DNA of 64,000 bases from Aselliscus stoliczkanus (GCA_033961575.1 CM066730.1:132312023-132376022), one strand, 5' to 3'. Shown: positions 10,380 to 21,409, counted from the stretch's first letter. Made by a program: numbers and translations. The notes: generated by a model not told the origin, from the sequence alone.

Positions 10380-10760
10380 GGACTGAATCTACTATTACCC
10401 TATCATTGTTGCTCATTTTGTCCCAAAGATCTGATTAAGCTGTACCTAGTGTTATGTAAATCTTTGCTTAGAAACAATCAAAATTGTGTTTTCAGAAATG
10501 CTCTCTCTCTCTCTGGCACATGCTTAGATGATAAATCGACTTAAGCCCACATGCAGCAAACTCTCCATTAACGTCATTAGAAGACACACTGGCCTGAGCT
10601 GCAGACACAAAATCAGACGAATTTGTTATCACAGTGTGAGTCCTAACAGTCGCACAGAAGTCGGTTGACAATGACCTTCCTTTACTGTCTGATCTATCAT
10701 CTTTGTCCTCATGATCGCCATATAAATATGGCGCCTCACTAATTAATTATGTGAATGCAA
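10380..10760. promoter_or_regulatory. PDE4B: Candidate intronic regulatory block (non-repetitive)
   Basis: This block between two UCR1 exons shows no repeat family and has an 18-bp near-palindrome, CGCCATATAAATATGGCG (10716-10733). Its arms are perfect 8-bp inverted repeats around AA, each holding a GCCAT core such as YY1 binds. ATTAATTATG follows directly, and a short CT run is at 10501-10515. There is no expression evidence and no alignment to confirm conservation, so the regulatory role is inference. Confidence 0.3.
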
Positions 10761-11014
10761 CCAATAATTACGAAGCATCTGCCCCATACCACGTATTGTG
10801 TGAGGCCTGGGGACCCAGAGTTGAACACTTAGATCCATGTGGTCTCTTCTCTAATACAGGCTTTCACTTTGGGGTCTTATTTAATATAATGTTTTCCTTC
10901 CTACTTTTGTCTTTAGCTGGAATTCCCCCTTCAATCCAATCTGCTAAACATCTTGTGCATCCATTTTGCACAGTGACTTAGGAAAAGCATCTTGACAAGC
11001 GTGTGCATGCTTTA

Positions 11015-11245
11015 CATGATTACTATATGACAGGCCCTGTGCTTAGCACTTTATATGCACTATCACTTTTCATTCTTGTAACAAGACTTGAAGCAGGTAC
11101 TCTTACTATTCCCATTTTGTAGATAATATCAAAGCTCAGAGTAGCCAAGCAACTGCTTAACTAGCATCTTGCTAACAGGTGGAAGAACTAAGACTGTTTG
11201 ATTCCAAAAATCTATGCTTTTAACCACTGTATTTCCTATTTTACT
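11015..11245 (-). repeat. MIR
   Basis: CCCTGTGCTTAGCACTTTAT, CTTGTAACAAGACTTGAAGC, TATGCTTTTAACCACTG: reverse MIR from end to head. Confidence 0.88.
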
Positions 11246-11474
11246 AATAACTCTGCAGAATAGACCAATCGAATTATACAGAATCCATAATCCCTCTTCC
11301 CCCAAATTAAAACATAGTAGGGGAGACAAAAATCTTCAAAACACTGCAAGAGATAGTACAAATATAGAACGAGAAATAGAAACAATGGATTCTTAGTGGG
11401 GGTACACAGGAGAAGTGGTAATCACAGATTAGAGGAAGTAGGAAAGGCTTGATTGAATCGGTGGTCTGTGAGAC

Positions 11475-11863
11475 GATTTTTTTTTTTTTAAAGATTTTAT
11501 TGGGGAATTGGGGAAAAGGAACAGCCAAGGTGTTGTCCTTCAGTCTTAGTTGTGGAGGACAAAACTAGCTCAGTTCCAAGTCCAGTCGCCATCCGGCTGC
11601 CCATTGGCAGCTCAAGGCAACTTAGCTCAAGGTGTCATGTTCAATCTTAGCTTGAGGGTGGGCACAGCCCACCAATCCATGCAGGAGTCGAACCGGCAAC
11701 CTTGTTGTTAGGAGCACGTGCTCTCACTAGCTGAGCCATCCTGCCACCTGTTGGCAGCTCAGTGGCAGCTCAGCTGGGGCGCAGCTCACTGGCCCATGTG
11801 GGAATTGAATCTGTGACCCTGTTGCTCAGAGCACGCGCTCTTAACCAACTGAGCCACTAAACC
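11475..11863 (-). mobile_element. Dimeric tRNA-Ile-like SINE
   Basis: Read on the minus strand it has two tRNA-like units. The first holds GGCTCAGTTGGTTAAGAGCG. The second holds GGCTCAGCTAGTGAGAGC, GGTTGCCGGTTCGACTCC and CTCCTAACAACAAGG, which resembles tRNA-Ile. It ends CCCCAATAAAATCTTTAAA with poly-A (poly-T at 11477-11490). Confidence 0.85.
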
Positions 11864-12229
11864 AGATGAAATTTTAAGGGCACGTTTTAAATGGCATGCA
11901 TGGTAGATGCTAACAATGAGAGAAATTGCCAGAACAGAGGCTTTGAAATGGGAAACTACTGAACACATTCACCCACCGAGATGCCTGGTGCCTGTTTGGG
12001 TGGATCTGAGCTCATTAACTATAGAACATTCGTAGAAGATCAGACTAGAAGTTTCCCCACGCCCATATTATGGACAGTATCAACAATGGTTGTTGAGTGG
12101 GTGCTTAACTCAGTGGGAAGAAAGGAGCCAGTTCAGGTTTTTAGTGAGATAGGCAAACAGAGAAGTGTTTTAGAAAGTAAAATCCTATGGATATGAAGGG
12201 ACAAATTAGAGAGGAGGAGCAGGAAAAAT

Positions 12230-12750
12230 ACGGGGCTATTGCAGTCTTTCAGATGAGAAGAAATAGGTGAGGCAGAGGAAGAGCTAGGAAAGGACAATTT
12301 AAAGAGACCCTAAATATCTTGCCAGGGACTGGCCATTTCATTGGATAAGTGGTCATAAAGAAATAGTATTTTCAAGTTTTAAAAAATGGGTATCTGGGAA
12401 AATAGTGAAGACACGAGTAAAAGAAAGAAGACAGCGAGGAGTTGTTGGAGGAGGAGATGTTATCACTTCCCCACATGTTGAGTTTTAAGATACTTGTTGA
12501 TATCCTGGTACAGACATCAAGTGGAAAGGTTGAACTCTGGGAATGAGAGCTACAGGTTTCGGAGTTACCTGCAATAGTGGGGATTGTTAAAGCATTGGCA
12601 GAGGGTGGCTTCCTGAGGTGGTGGGATATGTATAGAGAGAGCCAAAGGAAGAACCTCAGGATTCTAGGAGAGGAGCCCAAAGGAGAGACAGAGTAAAGAG
12701 TTAAGAGAGGAAGGAGCAGCTGTGATAAATGCAGTGGTGAACTGAATCGA
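12230..12750 (-). repeat. L2 internal fragment
   Basis: GCTATTGCAGTCTTTCAGAT, ACATCAAGTGGAAAGGTTGA and CCTCAGGATTCTAGGAGAGG follow reverse L2 order; the 131-codon minus frame over it is incidental. Confidence 0.5.
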
Positions 12751-13719
12751 GAACTGACCCTTCCCAACCTATTTTCTTGAGATGAACTTTTGATGGATGG
12801 AATATGTAGCTATTTGTTCCGATTTCTGCTGCGAAGCTCACATTGTTTGTAAGACATCAGGGTGAACTGGGTACAGGGTAATGGAGTTAGACTCCTGGCT
12901 TTCTGGAGTCTAAATACTCAATAAATGCTAAATAACACAAGCAAACCTCAAACATACATAATACCAAAAGTTGATATGTTGTTGCATAATAGGGAGTTAC
13001 TAAAATTGTACAAACTAATGATTAAAGGGAGATGAACAAACATGAAGAGAGCAGCACCATGTCAACATGACTTTATCATTACGGAACTTTTGAAGTTCAG
13101 TAGAGCAGAACATTTCAGAAGCAAGAGATGGACATGCAGCTCCCCAGCGTTGGCTCCCTTAAAGAATTTGAGCTGTAAGAGCTAATGCTGTATGTCAATA
13201 GCTGCTAGAGATAATTCATAGATAGTTTAGAAGTAGAGGAAAAAACAAGACAAAACAACAAAAAACACCTCCTACTTGAGTACAGCTATATTATTTATGA
13301 AACTATTCCAGCATTTTAAATCATAATTTGATATATTAATAATTAAGAAAACAATGGCATGGAAATAAGAAAACACTTGATTGGTTATTAAAAAGTGATG
13401 GACTCAAACCTTACTGGAGTGGGCCATGCCTCTCAAGAAAGAGGCCCGATTTCAGAACCGCGTCACAAGCACCATCTAGTGACAAACCCAGCACATTACA
13501 TTTTGATAGAATCTTTGGAGGTGAGAGGAGTGTGGGCCTTAGAATGGGAGCGTAGGGCCTACTCTAAACAATGAAATGGTTTTCTAGAAAGCAAACATAC
13601 TACTTCCTATTGCATTTTGGATTCTATTCATCTCACCTTTCTCTGCTTTGTATCTACATGCAGAATTCTGCTTGTATTTTTTTTGTCATGCTGATTTTAG
13701 GGCTACCTTATAGAGAGAC

Positions 13720-13960
13720 ATACATGATTGCAGCGATTTTGAGCACAGATTTTGAGCCAGGCAGCACGGGTTTGCTTCCAGTCGCACTATTGCCCACTAT
13801 GAGACATCAGGCTACCTCTCTATGCTTCACTTTCTTCATCTGTAAAGTGGGGTGTTGTGAGAAGTAAATGAGTTATTTTACATGTACAACTCTTACAACA
13901 GTGCTTGGCACCTAAAAAGCACTTTAGTTTTTTAGTTGCAGTTATTCTCATTAGTAGTAG
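13720..13960 (+). repeat. MIR
   Basis: GAGCACAGATTTTGAGCCAG, CATCTGTAAAGTGGGG, GTGCTTGGCACC. Confidence 0.88.
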
Positions 13961-14049
13961 GCAATCATCGTTCTTATAATTAAAGCATTGCAGGCCTATC
14001 TTCCCAGTTGATGAGAACTTCTTTAGTACAGTCATGTCTGTCCCCATTG

Positions 14050-14105
14050 CCATCAAGAGATAGTTTACAAAGCACTTTCATCCACATTATCTCATGTAAG
14101 AAAAG
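14050..14105 (-). repeat. MIR fragment
   Basis: TTTACAAAGCACTTTCATCC...ATCTCATGTAAG. Confidence 0.5.
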
Positions 14106-14119
14106 AATGTTCTCGTTCT

Positions 14120-14730
14120 AGAAAATGGTGCAACCATCTATCTTATTGGTCAAGCCTGAAACCTCACTGTACCTCATCCTACAATCAACCACCAACCTCT
14201 GTTGATCCTAACTTGCAAACATTTATTAACCTGCCACTGGGTCTGCTCTAAGGTAGGTCCCCATCCTCTATATGTGTATTACCAATGCAGGCTGTCATTT
14301 GGCTCTTGGACACATAGTCTTTAGGCCTGTCCACCCTCCAAACCATTCTTCATACCAAAATCAGAGCTATTTTGCAAAAACCTTCCTTTGATGCTGTACT
14401 CTCCTGCTTAAAAGCTTTGAGTAGCTCCCAACTGCTGGCCTACAGCACAGAGGCCAACTCCTTAGCACAGGCCCTGTGCACTTTTCAGCCTGGTCTTCCA
14501 CTACTTCTTCAGCCCCTCCCATTCGCTGTCTCAGCCATATTGAGCTGTGGTTCTCCACCACACTCCTGACAACTAGAGAGTGAGTGATCAGCACGTGGTC
14601 CTTTCTCCTGCACACCTTTCTGCTTGGCTAACGCCCCTAACTTAGCTGTGAACTCCTCTAAGTCAGTTGTTTTGAGCCTGCCCCGCCTGCCCGGCCTCTC
14701 AAAGTCCTGTGCATACATTTCTGTGGCTGC
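14120..14730 (+). repeat. L2 region
   Basis: TTGATGCTGTACTCTCCTGC, AAAGCTTTGAGTAGCTCCCA and TTTCAGCCTGGTCTTCC fit L2 ORF2 downstream sequence. Three small ORFs over it are chance. Confidence 0.65.
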
Positions 14731-14949
14731 TCATACCTGAAGGTATTAAACTGTCTATTGACTTCTTATTCTTTTAGCTCCTTTGAAGACATGGGAGATG
14801 TCCTGTTTGTTAACGAAGTGCCTAAATATAAGTGGTTGTTTTCAAAAGAATGAATGTGATCCTGATAACGGCTGGAAAGGTAGGCAGAACAGAAATTAAT
14901 ATCATTATTTTTAGTTTTCATCCTCATTTAGTGTCTGTTAATGTACTAG

Positions 14950-15150
14950 ATATCCACATGGTTTAATCACTTAGACTCCCTGGATTTAAGCCTTGGTCTC
15001 CCACTTATTAGGCAAGTTACTTAATCTTTTTGTGCTCCAATGTCCTCATCTTTAAGCCAAGAAAATTACGGTACCAACCACATTGGGGTTATAGGGATTA
15101 AATGAGTTAAACTGTGTAACTTTAAATGCTCAATAAATATGTTTTTATTT
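14950..15150 (+). repeat. MIR
   Basis: GGCAAGTTACTTAATCTTTT, GGGATTAAATGAGTTAAAC, GCTCAATAAATATG. Confidence 0.88.
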
Positions 15151-16484
15151 ACAGATATTTAGACACTATAAAAGAGATTCAGTGTCATAAAGCTATGGTA
15201 CTAGTAAGTGTGACAGCAGTTAAGTCTCACTCACGTCTTAGATACCACATTATGATTTTTGGTCCTCCATCAATCAACAGGTCTTAAATTTAATTGGGCT
15301 ATTATTTCTGCTTTTTTTCTTGGTTCTTAGGTCTCATTCCCTTGACTACTCTCTAGAGACCTCTTAGTCCTCACACAAACAGTGGCTTTAAAGAGCTCCT
15401 TGTCTATATAATGCTTGGTAAATGGGATGACCAAAAGAAAGAGACAAGGATTTCCCTTCCCTGTGGTTTTGCAGGTGGATAATCAAAACTCAGTTCTGTC
15501 TAGGATGGTTCCCGTTACTGTTTGGGGCAATATAACTGACTTCACTGGTTTCCAGTACTTTCTGTTCCCATTGGGAAATCTGTACCACAGATACAAAGGC
15601 ATTGCATTAGAGATGACTACAACACAGGAACTGAACAGAAACCAACAAAGTATTGCCACATCTAGGAAAGCATCCGAAATTTCCTGTTGGGAGCCAACGG
15701 TGATCTTGTTTTCTTTACTAGAAAGCCTTATTTCAATCTCTCTTCTGTTGGTAAAAGTTAAGGCCACTTCTCATTTTCCATTCACATTTTCACTCTGAAT
15801 ATCTTTTCACTCACTCTCTTTGCCTATGTTTTCTCTTACTCTTCTGAAAGAGTTCAGATGAGAAATTTTAAAAAGCTAGTGTTGTCTCTACTACTAGGAT
15901 TTAATGCAAAGAAATTATGCCAAGTTCTCTACCTCTTATATAAGTTCATGACTGCTCTATGCTGGATGTGAGGGGTTCCTGAGCAGGGGACATCCTGCAG
16001 CCCTGATGCAATGGCCTTTGTGTCAAGACATCACACTTAGCATCGTCCTCCTTTTTCTTGGCTCTATGTATAGAAGACAGGAAGCAGGGAGAGGCTCAGA
16101 GGCTGCTGTTCCTCTATTTATTTCAATTCACCTTCAAGAGGAATATTCGGGGGAAATAGCTTTGAGAGCGTTACTTGCAGTTTAGCACCAGATACCAACT
16201 GTGTGATACTGGATGTTTCAGCATGGTCCTGATAAAATGACATACCAGAAGAATCTGGATATTATTCAAACTCCACGAATATATAAAAGTCTTACTATGA
16301 TGTTGAAATTTTAGTTAAACCAAAATTCTGTGCTATTTTTACCCACTTAGAAGTTTGAATGGATCCTGTTACTAGTATCATTGATAGGGTGAGATGGTGT
16401 TGTCAACTGTTTTTCTTGAGAAGGGTTGTTGTTTGTTATGAAAGTGTGCCTTCTACTTTTTTTTATTTTAAAAAGTCATTTTCA

Positions 16485-16636
16485 GGGCCAGCCGAGTGGC
16501 TCAGTTGGTTAAGAGCTCGCTCAAGAATGCAAGCTGAGCTCTGAGCAATGGCGGTTCGATGCCAGCCTGAGCTGAGTTGCCGTTGAGCTGCCAACAGGTG
16601 GCAGGATGGCTCAGCTAAAAAAAAAAAAAAAAGAAG
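16485..16636 (+). mobile_element. tRNA-derived SINE with intact target duplication
   Basis: It starts GGGCCAGCCGAGTGGCTCAG, has a GGTTCGATGCC B-box region and ends GGATGGCTCAGCT plus poly-A. The 11-bp duplication AGTCATTTTCA is present at 16474-16484 and 16637-16647. Confidence 0.92.
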
Positions 16637-16905
16637 AGTCATTTTCATTAAAAGATTGAGAATGATACTAGATAACTTACATATACAATCTTTACTAGCC
16701 TAAATTTAAAGTTGGCAACACTATTTTGGTTCTAAAATTAGGGGAAATTTTTGCTGATCAGTAAAATTGAAAAGAGGGTAAACTATTAGTATTCGGGACC
16801 ATGGCTACAGACTCATTCAGAACCAGATTTCTGTTTCTACAGCAATAGGCTGAGTTGGACTGTGACCATTAAAGTCTATTCAAGTTCAAAATTTCTATAA
16901 CCTTT

Positions 16906-16910
16906 GTGTG

Positions 16911-16956
<46 letters not shown>
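16906..16956. repeat. (GT)n microsatellite
   Basis: About 25 GT units with one GC interruption, inside the target-duplication borders of the L1 at 16906-17255. Confidence 0.97.
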
Positions 16957-17255
16957 TCCTAATGACTTTAACTTTTTAAAAATTAGTTTCAGGTATACAA
17001 AACAAGGTAATAGTTAGACATTTATACCCCTCACAAAGTGATAAACCCACTCCCCCAATCTACTACCCCTCTGACATCGTATATAGCTGTTATAATTCCA
17101 TTGTCTTTATTCCCTATGTTGTACTACACATCCTGTGACTATATAAATATTAAATTGTAGTTGACATTCATTATTATTCAGCTTCAGGTGTAAGCGCAGT
17201 GGTCAGGCATCTACACTGCCCATGAAGTGGTCTCCCTAATCAATGGACACTCGTC
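16906..17255 (-). mobile_element. 5'-truncated L1 insertion (3' UTR) with GT-rich tail
   Basis: Complement of an L1 3' UTR, containing TTTCAGGTATACAAAACAAG and the CAGCTTCAGGTGTA region. The perfect 13-bp target duplication TTCTATAACCTTT lies at 16893-16905 and 17256-17268. The (GT)n tract at 16906-16956 is at the position of the element's 3' tail. Confidence 0.88.
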
Positions 17256-17699
17256 TTCTATAACCTTTTGATTCTAAGTATGAAATCACCTGGGTATAAT
17301 CTGAAATTTGGTTCAAACTTTCTGGGAAGCCTCTGGAATGACCCTGAGTCCCATCATGCTTTTTGGCATGAGTTTGGGGAACTGTTAGCTGCCTTCCAAA
17401 ACTAGTCTTTCATCTATGAGACATTATGTGAATGAAGCTCTAATTACTTTGAGCTCATGACATTTTCTGTGCTTTTCCCATACAAAGTCCACAAAGGTGT
17501 TTCTCTTAGTGGAAGAGAGAACTCCAGTATATTCACTGTCAAAGCCCCCATCCAAACCTTGGTCAGAAACTTCCTTGGTTCTATATGATCCACAGTAAAG
17601 TGGTCACCTCTCCTCCAGTGTCAGGTACCTCAACTATGCACCCATCTGTCTTCTACCTGGCAGTAGATTCTGCTTTGCAGTTTGAAGAACATAGGCAGA

Positions 17700-17940
17700 T
17701 AGAGTCCAGCAGTTTTGATATGGTCAGCCATAGCTGTATGTTGGGATATAGCATGGCATATAGTCATAGGGTAGGGGTAGGTTTCTCAGTCCTACAGAGT
17801 CTCAGTTTCATCATCTCTACAGTGGAGATAATAATTGTACCTACCTGACAGGATTGTTGTGAAGATTAAAAAAGATAACATCTGTAAATACAGCTGGCCC
17901 CTTGCTAAGCACTTATTAAATGTTTCTTTCCACTAGTAAT
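17700..17940 (+). repeat. MIR
   Basis: GTCTCAGTTTCATCATCTCT, ATAATAATTGTACCTACCTG, GCTAAGCACTTATTAAATG. Confidence 0.88.
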
Positions 17941-17954
17941 AGAGTTATGTGGGT

Positions 17955-18148
17955 GTTCCTGCTATCTTTCTTACAATTTAACTGTAACCTTTCTGAGAGC
18001 ATGTAACCTTTTGGAGAATATCTGTTTTTAAATCATCTGTGATTTTTCCACTGTTTTATTAATCTTGTATCCCCAGGGACTGGTACACTGACTGTCCCAT
18101 AGGAGAGAATCAGTAAATATTTACCAGATGAGTGAATAAATGGATTTT
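17955..18148 (+). repeat. L2 3' end
   Basis: TTGTATCCCCAGGGACTGGT...CAGTAAATATTTACCAGATG with a terminal GAGTGAATAAATGG. Confidence 0.72.
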
Positions 18149-19092
18149 GTCCCACGCAATGATTGAGATATATTTTAGGGCAGGGGTATATGTATTAAAA
18201 TTGGCTGGCTGAAATGCCCTGGGAAATATTTTCTTACTGGTCGCTTTAAAATGCCCCCTGCCCCTTTCACAACAGGGTGACCCTTTTTAGCTTCCTTTCC
18301 AATAGCAGACGGGAGAGCCCAGTGGAATTTTCCAGGCTGGAGCCTTACGGGAGTTACTGATATTTTTATAACATACGATGTTAAAAACAATTGTATGTGT
18401 GCCCAGAAAACTTTTAAGGCATGCATTTCAGCATCCAATTTTATTTGGTTTCAAAAGTTTAATAAACAAAGGAACACAACCCCATCATTGTTCTTTAAAT
18501 AAAAATTAGAGATCTACAATTAATAGCGGCAAAACAGAAACATCAGCTGTGCTTAATAAGGCGGTGGAGCGTGTTATGTCTCACCAAGGAGCCTGCTAAC
18601 AAGTAGGCATTGTGTTAAGTAAGGTTCCAGAGAAAAGACACAGACATGAGCCTGAATAACAGACTACTGAATGTCACCAAGCAAAGGCCACTGAGAGAGG
18701 ATGTATGTCACCAACCGCTATTTTTCATCTCTGCTGTTGCTGCATGCAAACTGCCTGTGCTGCAGAAAATTCAGCTTGATTTGCAAAAAGTGTTTGGGTT
18801 CTCATCCCATAAGTGATTCAACAGCTCAGGAAATGAAGCCCAATGAATTTTTTTTTTTTTAAAGTATCAATACCAGATGTAAGCTGAACACTGTGCCTGA
18901 GGTTTTTTAATACCTTTGGAGACCCTAGCTATAGAGCATTGACTGTCCTTAAGATGGTCATCATTGTCACCCCTGCTCATGTTCATTTTTCTCCTTCCCT
19001 CAGGCTAAAGGGGAACAGTTGTGGCTGCTGCTGTTACAGGGTTAAAGATGAGGTAAGTATGAGACTGGAAGCCAGACAGAGCTTGGACTCAC

Positions 19093-19287
19093 TGCTCGCT
19101 TGGAAGTGAAGAATTTCTCGACATCGCCTTGGGTGACAAGTCATAGTCGCTGTCTGATCTGTAGAGAAAGGACTCTCGGCGCTGGCTGTGCCCAGGAAAG
19201 GTGGCATGAAGCACCAACCCAGAGGAAGAGCTGGCCTGGGGGTCCAGTGGGCTCCGACCTGGGGAAGGGCCATTTTCCACATCAAAG
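19093..19287 (-). CDS. PDE4B: PDE4B coding exon, start of UCR1 with PKA site (195 bp)
   Basis: This is an internal coding exon of a cAMP-specific 3',5'-cyclic phosphodiesterase 4. It encodes 64 complete codons beginning Phe-Asp-Val-Glu-Asn-Gly, plus one leading base and two trailing bases, so it is phase 2 at both ends. The acceptor reads TTTCTCTTTAAG|C and the donor CA|GTGAGT. The peptide runs from the linker ([13 protein letters not shown]) into UCR1 ([14 protein letters not shown]) and ends at SLPSE. The RRES motif at 19170-19181 is the known PKA phosphorylation site that activates long PDE4 forms. The [14 protein letters not shown] and HATFPGHSQ segments match PDE4B as I remember it and differ from PDE4D at the same place. 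The exon exists only in long isoforms; the catalytic domain lies outside the window. Apparent open frames beginning at GTG or TTG here are artefacts of reading through the splice sites. Confidence 0.97.
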
Positions 19288-19344
19288 CTTAAAGAGAAAG
19301 CAGAAAATTCACGTCACGTGAGAACCATGGAGGAGGGCATCTGA

Positions 19345-19570
19345 CACACATACAGTCAGAACCAATGTGTGCCAGGCACTTTACATAAAACTTCACACTT
19401 TACGGAAAATTTTAATCTTCCAAACATCTCTGAGTTGCAGTCATTATTCTTCCCATTTTGTATAAAGAAAACAGTCCTACAGAAGTTCGGTCATTAGCGA
19501 AGAGTGGAGCCAGGATTTGAACCCCAGAACAAAGCCCCATGGCCTTTCAGTACAGGAGCAACTTTGACAA
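19345..19570 (-). repeat. MIR
   Basis: GTGTGCCAGGCACTTTACAT, CCCATTTTGTATAAAGAAAA, GGAGCCAGGATTTGAACCCC. It lies just upstream of the 195-bp exon. Confidence 0.85.
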
Positions 19571-20308
19571 ATTCAGAGTAAGAGCCAACCATAAAATAAT
19601 TCGATAATAAGCAACACCAAAGATGTCACTAACAAGGCTCTACATGTAAGGCACTGAAGTATCACTTGAATGAGTTTTCCTAGCTGGGAGACTTCCTGCC
19701 ATAAATAAATACCAGTCTCATTAACGACATAATATGCATGTTTCTGACTATTTCAGGAACAAACTGCTTTCCTGAAAACACCCACTGACTGAATAGATGG
19801 GAGGCCCAATCTGAGATTTAACATCCATATGCAAGTTTCAGCACAAGGAATGACTTCATTAATCTGATATCGCCAAATTACCCTCCAGCGCTGCAATCTC
19901 CAGAGGAGGAGACAGCCCCTGGTTCCTGCAGAGGGATGCCATGATTTCTGAGCAGTCTCCCTCACTAGGGGAAAGTACCCTACAGTCCAGAATTACTTGA
20001 ACAAGCGCTAATCAATGAACACACAAGGCAGGAGCAGCAGAGATTCTGTCTCTTGTTTCCTCTCTCCCCACTCTGGTATTACCTTGGGCACTGTGTTCTT
20101 TCTACATTCTCCAACATTCCCTATTCATTTTCCCTGCATGCACAACTCCCTTAGCCTCAAATTGACAGTAACGCTCTTGCCTAGCATTTCTCCAGGCCAC
20201 TCACTGCTCCCCAGCTAAACAACTAAAACTCCGCAGGGAGGTGTTGGAGGAGGTATGGAGCTGGGGATGCTCCTCCAACTCAGACCACAATAGTGGGCTT
20301 TCTTTATA

Positions 20309-21297
20309 TGAGGTGTGATCAAAAGATATGGTGAGGGCTGGCCAAGTGGTACGTTGGTTAAGAGTTGGCTTGGGACGCCAGCTCTGAGCAGCAGCCCCCC
20401 CCCCCCTCCCCCAGTTCGGATCCCACATATGAGGGCCAGTGACACTGCCCTCTACAGCTAACAACAGCTCCACCTGGAGCTGGGCTGCTGTGAGTCACCG
20501 GCTATGGCATAGGCTGCAGCCCCTGCTGCAGTGGGCTTCCATGAGCTGCCGTGAGCCGCCTGTGAGCAGCCATCCGATGACCAGCGAGCAATTGTCCCAA
20601 CGATAATACCAACATAGGCCAGTGAAGCGACGTTCTCCACAACTAGACAGAAGAACAAAAAGGACAACTTGTCTGTTCCCCTTCCCTGATTCCCCAACGC
20701 TGTTCCCTCCCCCAATTCCCCAATAAAATTAAAAAAAAAAAAGATATGGTGAATGTTTAGATAAAAAACAAAAATTACAGTAAAAGACACATTGCCATGA
20801 ATTCCCCTCAAAATACCCCCCCCCTCACTTCGAACACACTTATCCCATCTTTCTTGCCACTTTCTGATGCAGTTCTGGAAGTCCTCTTTCCTGAGTGTTC
20901 TTTACTTCATCCTCCATCATGACAATGCTCCATGTCACCCATCACATGGCAATTTCTGGGTAATTTCTGTCAAATAAAAACATTATGGTGTGTCTTCTTC
21001 CACCTTCTTCACTGGATCTGGCACCATGTGACTTCTGGCTCTTCCCCAAAGTCAAAATGACCATGAAAGGAAAACGTTTTGAGTTGATTCAGGACATGGA
21101 GGCAGCCATGACAACGCCACTAAAGACCCTCAAGAAAGAAGACTTCCAGAACTTCTTCTGAAAATGGCTAGAATGATGAGATAAGTGTGTTGGAAGCGAG
21201 AGAGAGTATTTTTGAGGAGAATTCATGGCAATGTGTCTTTTACTGTAATACTTTTTTTAAAATTTAAGCATTCACCATATTTTTTGATCGCACCTCA
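20309..21297 (+). mobile_element. Fold-back mariner derivative, interrupted by a SINE
   Basis: The terminal inverted repeats begin TGAGGTG(T/C)GATCAAAA, and the flanks are TA on the left and TG on the right, as expected for a mutated TA target duplication. The right part, about 20905-21240, is the decayed C-terminal half of a mariner transposase on the plus strand. Recognisable pieces are HHDNAPCH, DLAPCDFWLFPKVKM and GKRFE.IQDMEAAM, interrupted by stops and frameshifts. The left arm (20309-20334 plus 20739 to about 20904) is not a normal 5' end. It is an inverted copy of the element's own 3' end, 21121-21297, over roughly 180 bp. The element is therefore a large hairpin with a truncated, non-functional gene. 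Confidence 0.85.
20335..20738 (+). mobile_element. Long tRNA-derived SINE nested in the mariner
   Basis: The SINE starts GGGCTGGCC, has a tRNA-like head with GGTTAAGAG (A-box side) and GTTCGGATCCC (B-box side), then a body of about 300 bp ending CAATAAAATT and poly-A. The 14-bp target duplication AAAAGATATGGTGA flanks it at 20321-20334 and 20739-20752 and belongs to the mariner arm, so this insertion is younger than the mariner. An internal run of about 14 C lies near 20396. Confidence 0.9.
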
Positions 21298-21409
21298 TGT
21301 TCATCCAGCTGGCATGATTTTTTTTTTTTTTTGCTAGTTCTTACAACCTGCTCTCTTTGGGTAGATTTTGCTTATATTTCTTTAGTTTACAAATTGCTTT
21401 CTGATCGCT

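Larger units (their letters stand above)
9813..19092 (-). other. PDE4B: PDE4B intron between the PKA-site exon and the 37-bp exon (9,280 bp)
   Basis: The intron is bounded by donor GTGAGT at 19087-19092 and acceptor CAG at 9813-9815. Non-repeat stretches with nothing recognised are 11870-12225, 12755-13715, 15155-16470, 17275-17690 and 18150-19090. The part 9813-10990 has no recognised repeat and holds a 17-bp inverted repeat and a candidate regulatory block (listed separately). Confidence 0.9.

Noticed and set aside
11475..11863. tRNA-Ile-like segments as tRNA genes
   Set aside because: They are part of a dimeric SINE: the acceptor stem does not close, and body plus poly-A follow directly.
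12372..12767. Minus-strand 131-codon frame
   Set aside because: It is low-complexity Ser/Leu-rich sequence over a probable L2 fragment, with no recognisable domain.
19034..19285. Alternative minus-strand frame over the PDE4B exon
   Set aside because: It is out of frame with the conserved UCR1 peptide and reads through the splice donor.
19093..19287. PDE4D instead of PDE4B
   Set aside because: The [23 protein letters not shown] and SLPSE segments fit PDE4B; PDE4D as recalled differs at each.
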